From UMGS755 sp045132895 (GTDB lineage Bacteria; Bacillota; Clostridia; UBA1381; UBA9506), in assembly GCA_045132895.1 (NCBI GenBank), contig JBGUTC010000037.1, positions 1 to 17,884 of the forward strand: a stretch of 17,884 nucleotides of DNA, written 5' to 3'. Below the pieces are notes generated by a model. It saw only the letters and a list, made by a program, of their open reading frames with translations, was not told the DNA's origin and did not search any database. The position numbers and the translations under genes were made by a program. Below, piece by piece: positions 15,266 through 17,884 of this stretch; the first letter of the stretch is position 1, and every line of letters starts with the position of its first letter.

Positions 15266-16099
15266 TTATTTTTGGCAGATGGGGCAAGCATTACAATAGG
15301 TCACGTTGCCGTCAAATACTTTGAAAATTGTAGTGAATAATTCATGATTCTGAATGGCATCGGCGTTGTGCACCGTCAGGTTCCGAGGGGCCAGCGTGAT
15401 CAATACGCTAATTAACAGGTCGTCATAGGCTTCCTCGGTCAGGAGAACCTCCCCGTCTAAAAAGTCAGAAAAACAACGGGCGGTAATGTCCTCGCCGGTT
15501 TCATCAGACAGCGTATAGCCACCCTCGTGATGGACAAAGATATGAACGAGATCCGGGCGGGAACTCTGGACATTGACGAAGTATTTTAATAAACTGATAA
15601 ATTCTTCGTATTCCTTTTGCGTCATGTAATGCTCGACGAGCTTTTCGGCAAGAAGTGAAAGCCTTGCTTCGTAGTCTTTCAATCGAAAGGCAACGAAACC
15701 GTCTAAGAACATGGTGGTTTCTTCCTTCAGGTAGTCATAAACGCTGAGTATAACCGTTTGTTTTCGTGCGGCATAGCCAATCTCCGGGTCGTCGCCGAAA
15801 CATTCTGTGCTTTTTAAGATTTCCCGCTTTGAAACAGGGGAGAGATTGGGGTAAGCCTCTGCTAAAATCCGGCGAAGAAGCCGGGTTTCATAGCGGTCAA
15901 TGATATATTCAGCAACGACACTGACATATTGATTAAGGACAAACAGATCGTCTGTAGGTTCAAAATCGATGTAGGTGACAGGCTCATAGGTTTCATCCTT
16001 GGTAATGGAAATGGGAAAAACACATTCGGGATGGTTGAATAACCTTGCCTGAATCAGACTGCAGTCGCCGTTTAATCCCAATGTGATTCTGTCATACAA
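15266..16099 (-). CDS. YtxC-like (putative sporulation) protein
   Basis: A 277-residue soluble protein that resembles the YtxC family of spore-forming Bacillota. Visible likenesses: a middle block with F-R-L-K-D-Y ... Y-M-T-Q-K-E-Y-E-E-F-I-S-L-L-K-Y-F-V, then D-L-V-H-I-F-V-H-H-E-G-G-Y-x-L, then Y-D-D-L-L-I-S-V-L-I-T-L-A-P-R-N-L-T-V-H, and a cysteine-rich end, C-N-A-C-P-I-C (C269, C272, C275). The biochemical role of YtxC is not known; the family is named for its link to sporulation. No membrane segment or signal peptide is evident. The start is TTG at 16099 with AAAGGAG 9 bases upstream. It follows the DUF6873-like gene by 50 bases with no terminator between, so the two probably share a transcript; a secondary promoter in that gap cannot be excluded. 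Family assignment is by eye. Confidence 0.72.
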   Translation of the reverse strand: MYDRITLGLNGDCSLIQARLFNHPECVFPISITKDETYEPVTYIDFEPTDDLFVLNQYVSVVAEYIIDRYETRLLRRILAEAYPNLSPVSKREILKSTECFGDDPEIGYAARKQTVILSVYDYLKEETTMFLDGFVAFRLKDYEARLSLLAEKLVEHYMTQKEYEEFISLLKYFVNVQSSRPDLVHIFVHHEGGYTLSDETGEDITARCFSDFLDGEVLLTEEAYDDLLISVLITLAPRNLTVHNADAIQNHELFTTIFKVFDGNVTYCNACPICQK

Positions 16100-16149
16100 A
16101 AACAGTCACTCCTTTATAAGGCAGATTCACAATGTAGTATACGCTTTTT

Positions 16150-16860
16150 TTATAACTCTATGCAGAGAAGTGTTCCAATGTCGCGCAGGGGCTTTCCGGG
16201 AATTTCAGCAACGGAAAAACCATGGTTCTGAATGAATTGGCGGATGGCGTCACCGTCAGGATGAAAACTTAAATCGCCGATAAAGGCAACGGTGTTTCCG
16301 TCTAATATGCCGGAGGCACCGCCTAAAAATCCATACTCATAGCCCGGCAGTTCCACGTGACCGCCGGAAACAGATAACACCTCAAATCCGGCAGCTTCCC
16401 CTTCGTTTTTGACAGAGGGATCCGCCGTAATCATACAATGACCGAATAAGACCGTTGAACAGCGTGCATAGCCTTGATGAATATTGTGGCGGCTGATACC
16501 GCATTCGTCCAAAAGGCCGGCGATTTCCGGGTCGGTACTGTCCCAACGGGCAAAAGCGCAACCGTCTGCTTTTAATACATTATATGCAACATCACCGGGA
16601 TAGTCACTGTTAAGCGTTGTTTTTCCTTCCATCAGCGTAATGCCGAACGGAGCGAGAACGGGCTGGTAGGCAGAGCAAACCTCCGGGGCGCAAATGGCGT
16701 AGCCACCCAAAAGAGGGAAAATCGTCATGTCCGGATGTCCGTTTGTGGGTTCAGGCAGAGAGTGGCAGGGGAATGAAGGGAGAATGATTCGTCCTTCTCC
16801 AAAGGCATCGTTAATTTCTTCAAAATAGCGGTAATCAGCAATATAAACCCGGTTATACAT
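16150..16860 (-). CDS. DUF6873-like protein, proposed pentein/GME fold, function unknown
   Basis: A 236-residue soluble protein. Conspicuous motifs: G-H-P-D-M (residues 41-45), D-Y-P-G-D-V-A-Y-N-V (86-95), H-Q-G-Y-A-R-C-S (128-135), I-T-A-D-P-S (144-149), G-Y-E-Y-G-F-L-G-G-A-S-G (173-184) and G-D-L-S-F-H-P-D (195-202). This set recalls the DUF6873 family, thought to adopt the fold of arginine-modifying enzymes (penteins). The HPD and GGASG blocks could be an active site, but I see no clear catalytic Cys near the C-terminus other than C233. The enzymatic role is unknown. The longer open frame to 16899 is rejected because GGAGG followed by AAAGATC directly precedes the ATG at 16860. It is expressed from the minus-strand promoter at 16912-16940 and is followed by the YtxC-like gene. 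Confidence 0.72.
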   Translation of the reverse strand: MYNRVYIADYRYFEEINDAFGEGRIILPSFPCHSLPEPTNGHPDMTIFPLLGGYAICAPEVCSAYQPVLAPFGITLMEGKTTLNSDYPGDVAYNVLKADGCAFARWDSTDPEIAGLLDECGISRHNIHQGYARCSTVLFGHCMITADPSVKNEGEAAGFEVLSVSGGHVELPGYEYGFLGGASGILDGNTVAFIGDLSFHPDGDAIRQFIQNHGFSVAEIPGKPLRDIGTLLCIEL

Positions 16861-16890
16861 GATCTTTCCTCCAAAAATTTCTTTTTTGAC

Positions 16891-16919
16891 TTGTAACATG
16901 CAAGCAAAAACAGTATAAT
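16891..16919 (+). promoter_or_regulatory. Promoter of the DJ-1 family gene
   Basis: On the plus strand TTGTAA (16891-16896), a 17-base spacer and TATAAT (16914-16919). Transcription should start near 16926, leaving a ~30-base leader with AAAGGA at 16943-16948. It overlaps the opposing promoter. Confidence 0.75.
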
Positions 16920-16940
16920 ATAACTATCGAAAAAAGTCAA
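16912..16940 (-). promoter_or_regulatory. Promoter of the DUF6873-like/YtxC-like unit
   Basis: On the minus strand TTGACT (16935-16940), a 17-base spacer and TATACT (16912-16917): 10 of 12 consensus positions. Transcription should start near 16905. Its -10 box overlaps the -10 box of the plus-strand promoter by four base pairs (16914-16917). Confidence 0.82.
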
Positions 16941-16956
16941 CGAAAGGAAGATGAAG

Positions 16957-17496
16957 ATGGTCTATGTATTTTTAGCCGAAGGCTTTGAAGAAATTGAGGC
17001 ATTGTCCGTTGTGGATATTGTTCGCCGTTGCGGCCTTTCTGTCCGGACGGTTTCCATCAGCAAAGACAGACAGGTAACCGGTTCCCATGGAATTCCCGTT
17101 TTGGCGGACGCAGTTTTTTCAGAAACGGATTTTTCTGATGCAAGAGCATTGGTTTTGCCCGGTGGTCTGCCCGGTTCTGACAATCTGCAAAATTGTGCAG
17201 AACTTAAACAATTGCTGGTGGACGGCCATGCAAAGGGCGTTTTGCTGGCCGCCGTCTGTGCGGCACCGAAGGTGCTTGGTGCCTTTGGTCTTTTAAAAGG
17301 CAGAAGGGCAACCTGCTATCCCGGTTATGAACCGGAACTTTCAGGGGCAATCCCGGTGGAAGATAAAGTGGCGGTTGACGGCAATTGCATCACCTCCCGC
17401 GGCGCCGGAACGGCAGCAGATTTTGCGTTTGCCATTGCCAAAGCATTAGGCGCAGAAACAGACGGAGTTTATCAGGGAATGCTGTACCATCTTTAA
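16957..17496 (+). CDS. DJ-1/PfpI (ThiJ) family protein
   Basis: A 179-residue cytoplasmic protein of the DJ-1/YajL branch. Seen: V-Y-V-F-L-A-E-G-F-E-E-I-E-A with the conserved Glu at position 14, L-V-L-P-G-G-L-P-G at 65-73, the nucleophile elbow A-A-V-C-A-A-P with Cys101 (matching human DJ-1 Cys106), and I-T-S-R-G-A-G-T-A near the end. Relatives are credited with glyoxalase/deglycase-type detoxification of methylglyoxal and with oxidative-stress protection; some of these activities are disputed and the substrate here is not determinable. The frame is also open from ATG at 16951, but AAAGGA is only 2 bases from it and 8 bases from the ATG at 16957, which is preferred. The gene is alone on its strand; yajC follows with its own promoter. 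Confidence 0.92.
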   Translation: MVYVFLAEGFEEIEALSVVDIVRRCGLSVRTVSISKDRQVTGSHGIPVLADAVFSETDFSDARALVLPGGLPGSDNLQNCAELKQLLVDGHAKGVLLAAVCAAPKVLGAFGLLKGRRATCYPGYEPELSGAIPVEDKVAVDGNCITSRGAGTAADFAFAIAKALGAETDGVYQGMLYHL

Positions 17497-17519
17497 AATA
17501 CAACCGATTAGTTGTATTT
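17496..17519 (+). repeat. AT-rich inverted repeat after the DJ-1 gene
   Basis: AAATACAAC (17496-17504) and GTTGTATTT (17511-17519) form a 9-bp stem with a 6-base loop, beginning at the last base of the DJ-1 stop. It is followed by GGGAAAGG, not T, so it is at best a weak terminator. Confidence 0.45.
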
Positions 17520-17540
17520 GGGAAAGGTCGTAAAAAGCTA

Positions 17541-17570
17541 TTGATAAACTCAGGAATTTTGTGGTATAAT
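17541..17570 (+). promoter_or_regulatory. Promoter of yajC (extended -10)
   Basis: TTGATA (17541-17546), an 18-base spacer, and a perfect TATAAT (17565-17570) preceded by TGG, which makes an extended -10. Transcription should start near 17577, about 32 bases before the yajC ATG. Confidence 0.82.
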
Positions 17571-17608
17571 CATAATTTGTAAAAATGTATTTTGGAGGTG
17601 CATGTAAA

Positions 17609-17884
17609 ATGTTACGTGTATTTGCTGAACCCGCAGCTGAAGCTGCAGTTACACCCGGTGCTGGCGGACCGATGGAATTGATTATGTCATTCCTTCCGAT
17701 GATCCTTCTGATTTTTGTTTTTTATTTCATTTTGATCAGACCGCAGCGCAAAAAGGATAAGGAAAACAAAGAAATGCTGGCGAACCTAAAAGTTGGCGAT
17801 AAGATTACAACCATCGGCGGCATTGTTGGTCAGGTTGCTAAAATCAAGGACGAAAAAATCGTTGTTGAAACCGGCACCAACACA
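17609..17884 (+). CDS. yajC: YajC, Sec translocase accessory subunit (3' end cut by window)
   Basis: 92 codons are visible and the frame is still open at the window end. The protein has a short N-terminal Ala/Pro-rich stretch, one membrane helix (about residues 22-44: M-E-L-I-M-S-F-L-P-M-I-L-L-I-F-V-F-Y-F), the diagnostic R-P-Q-R-K-K right after it, and the cytoplasmic domain with L-K-V-G-D-K-I-T-T-I-G-G-I-V-G-Q-V. YajC associates with SecDF-YidC at the Sec translocon. GGAGGTG at 17594-17600 lies 8 bases before the ATG. secD/secF commonly follow, but that is beyond the window. An ATG-TAA pair at 17602-17607 between ribosome site and start is too close to the ribosome site to be used. Confidence 0.94.
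   Translation, partial: MLRVFAEPAAEAAVTPGAGGPMELIMSFLPMILLIFVFYFILIRPQRKKDKENKEMLANLKVGDKITTIGGIVGQVAKIKDEKIVVETGTNT

Noticed and set aside
16100..16149. A sporulation-type (sigma-E-like) promoter before the YtxC-like gene
   Set aside because: A GCATAGA and a GTATACTA can be lined up about 14 bases apart on the minus strand, but the match to consensus is too poor to annotate.
17602..17607. An ATG-TAA start-stop mini open frame ahead of yajC
   Set aside because: It lies one base after the ribosome site GGAGGTG, too close for initiation, while the yajC ATG has ideal spacing.

Overview
This 17.9 kb window is chromosomal, gene-dense housekeeping DNA from a low-to-mid GC Bacillota (Firmicutes) bacterium. 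Several things point there: the ylmH-divIVA-ileS-lspA-rluD order; a YrzB/DUF1292 gene downstream of alaS; a YtxC-like gene, a family otherwise found in the spore-forming lineage; a LysM-G5-M23 cell-wall peptidase; strong Shine-Dalgarno sites; and sigma-A promoters with TTGACA/TATAAT-type boxes. Clostridia or Negativicutes would both fit, and I cannot choose between them from sequence alone. I see no phage, plasmid, insertion sequence with a transposase, CRISPR array, tRNA or rRNA.

Layout. (1) Positions 1-5397, plus strand: the 3' end of an S4-domain YlmH protein, then divIVA, ileS, lspA and a RluA/RluD-family pseudouridine synthase, probably one transcription unit. An intrinsic-terminator-like hairpin sits between ileS and lspA. 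(2) Positions 5400-7684, minus strand: a DUF1836 putative regulator behind a perfect-consensus promoter, and a membrane-anchored M23 peptidase with LysM and G5 domains. A 39-bp perfect palindrome lies between them. (3) Positions 7893-8856, minus strand: hemolysin III/PAQR-like membrane protein and DUF1292 protein in one small operon with its own promoter and a strong terminator. (4) Positions 8991-15115, minus strand: alaS, pgsA, a 63-residue two-helix membrane protein, and valS, tightly packed behind one promoter. (5) Positions 15266-16860, minus strand: a DUF6873-like protein and a YtxC-like protein with a terminator. (6) Positions 16957-17884, plus strand: a DJ-1/PfpI family protein and the start of yajC, cut by the window end.

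Functionally the window combines translation (three aminoacyl-tRNA synthetases for aliphatic amino acids, one rRNA modification enzyme), envelope biogenesis (lipoprotein signal peptidase, phosphatidylglycerophosphate synthase, peptidoglycan hydrolase, YajC of the Sec system), and division-site placement (DivIVA, YlmH). None of the three synthetase genes has room for a T-box leader.

Several start codons were moved downstream from the longest open frame because a good ribosome site or a promoter inside the longer frame requires it (ileS, DUF1836, DUF1292, pgsA, alaS, DUF6873-like, DJ-1). I did not find a convincing new multi-gene system. The most unusual signals are regulatory: overlapping, mutually exclusive divergent promoters at 16891-16940, palindromes laid over several promoters, the pre-lspA hairpin, and the unassigned small membrane gene coupled to pgsA and valS.
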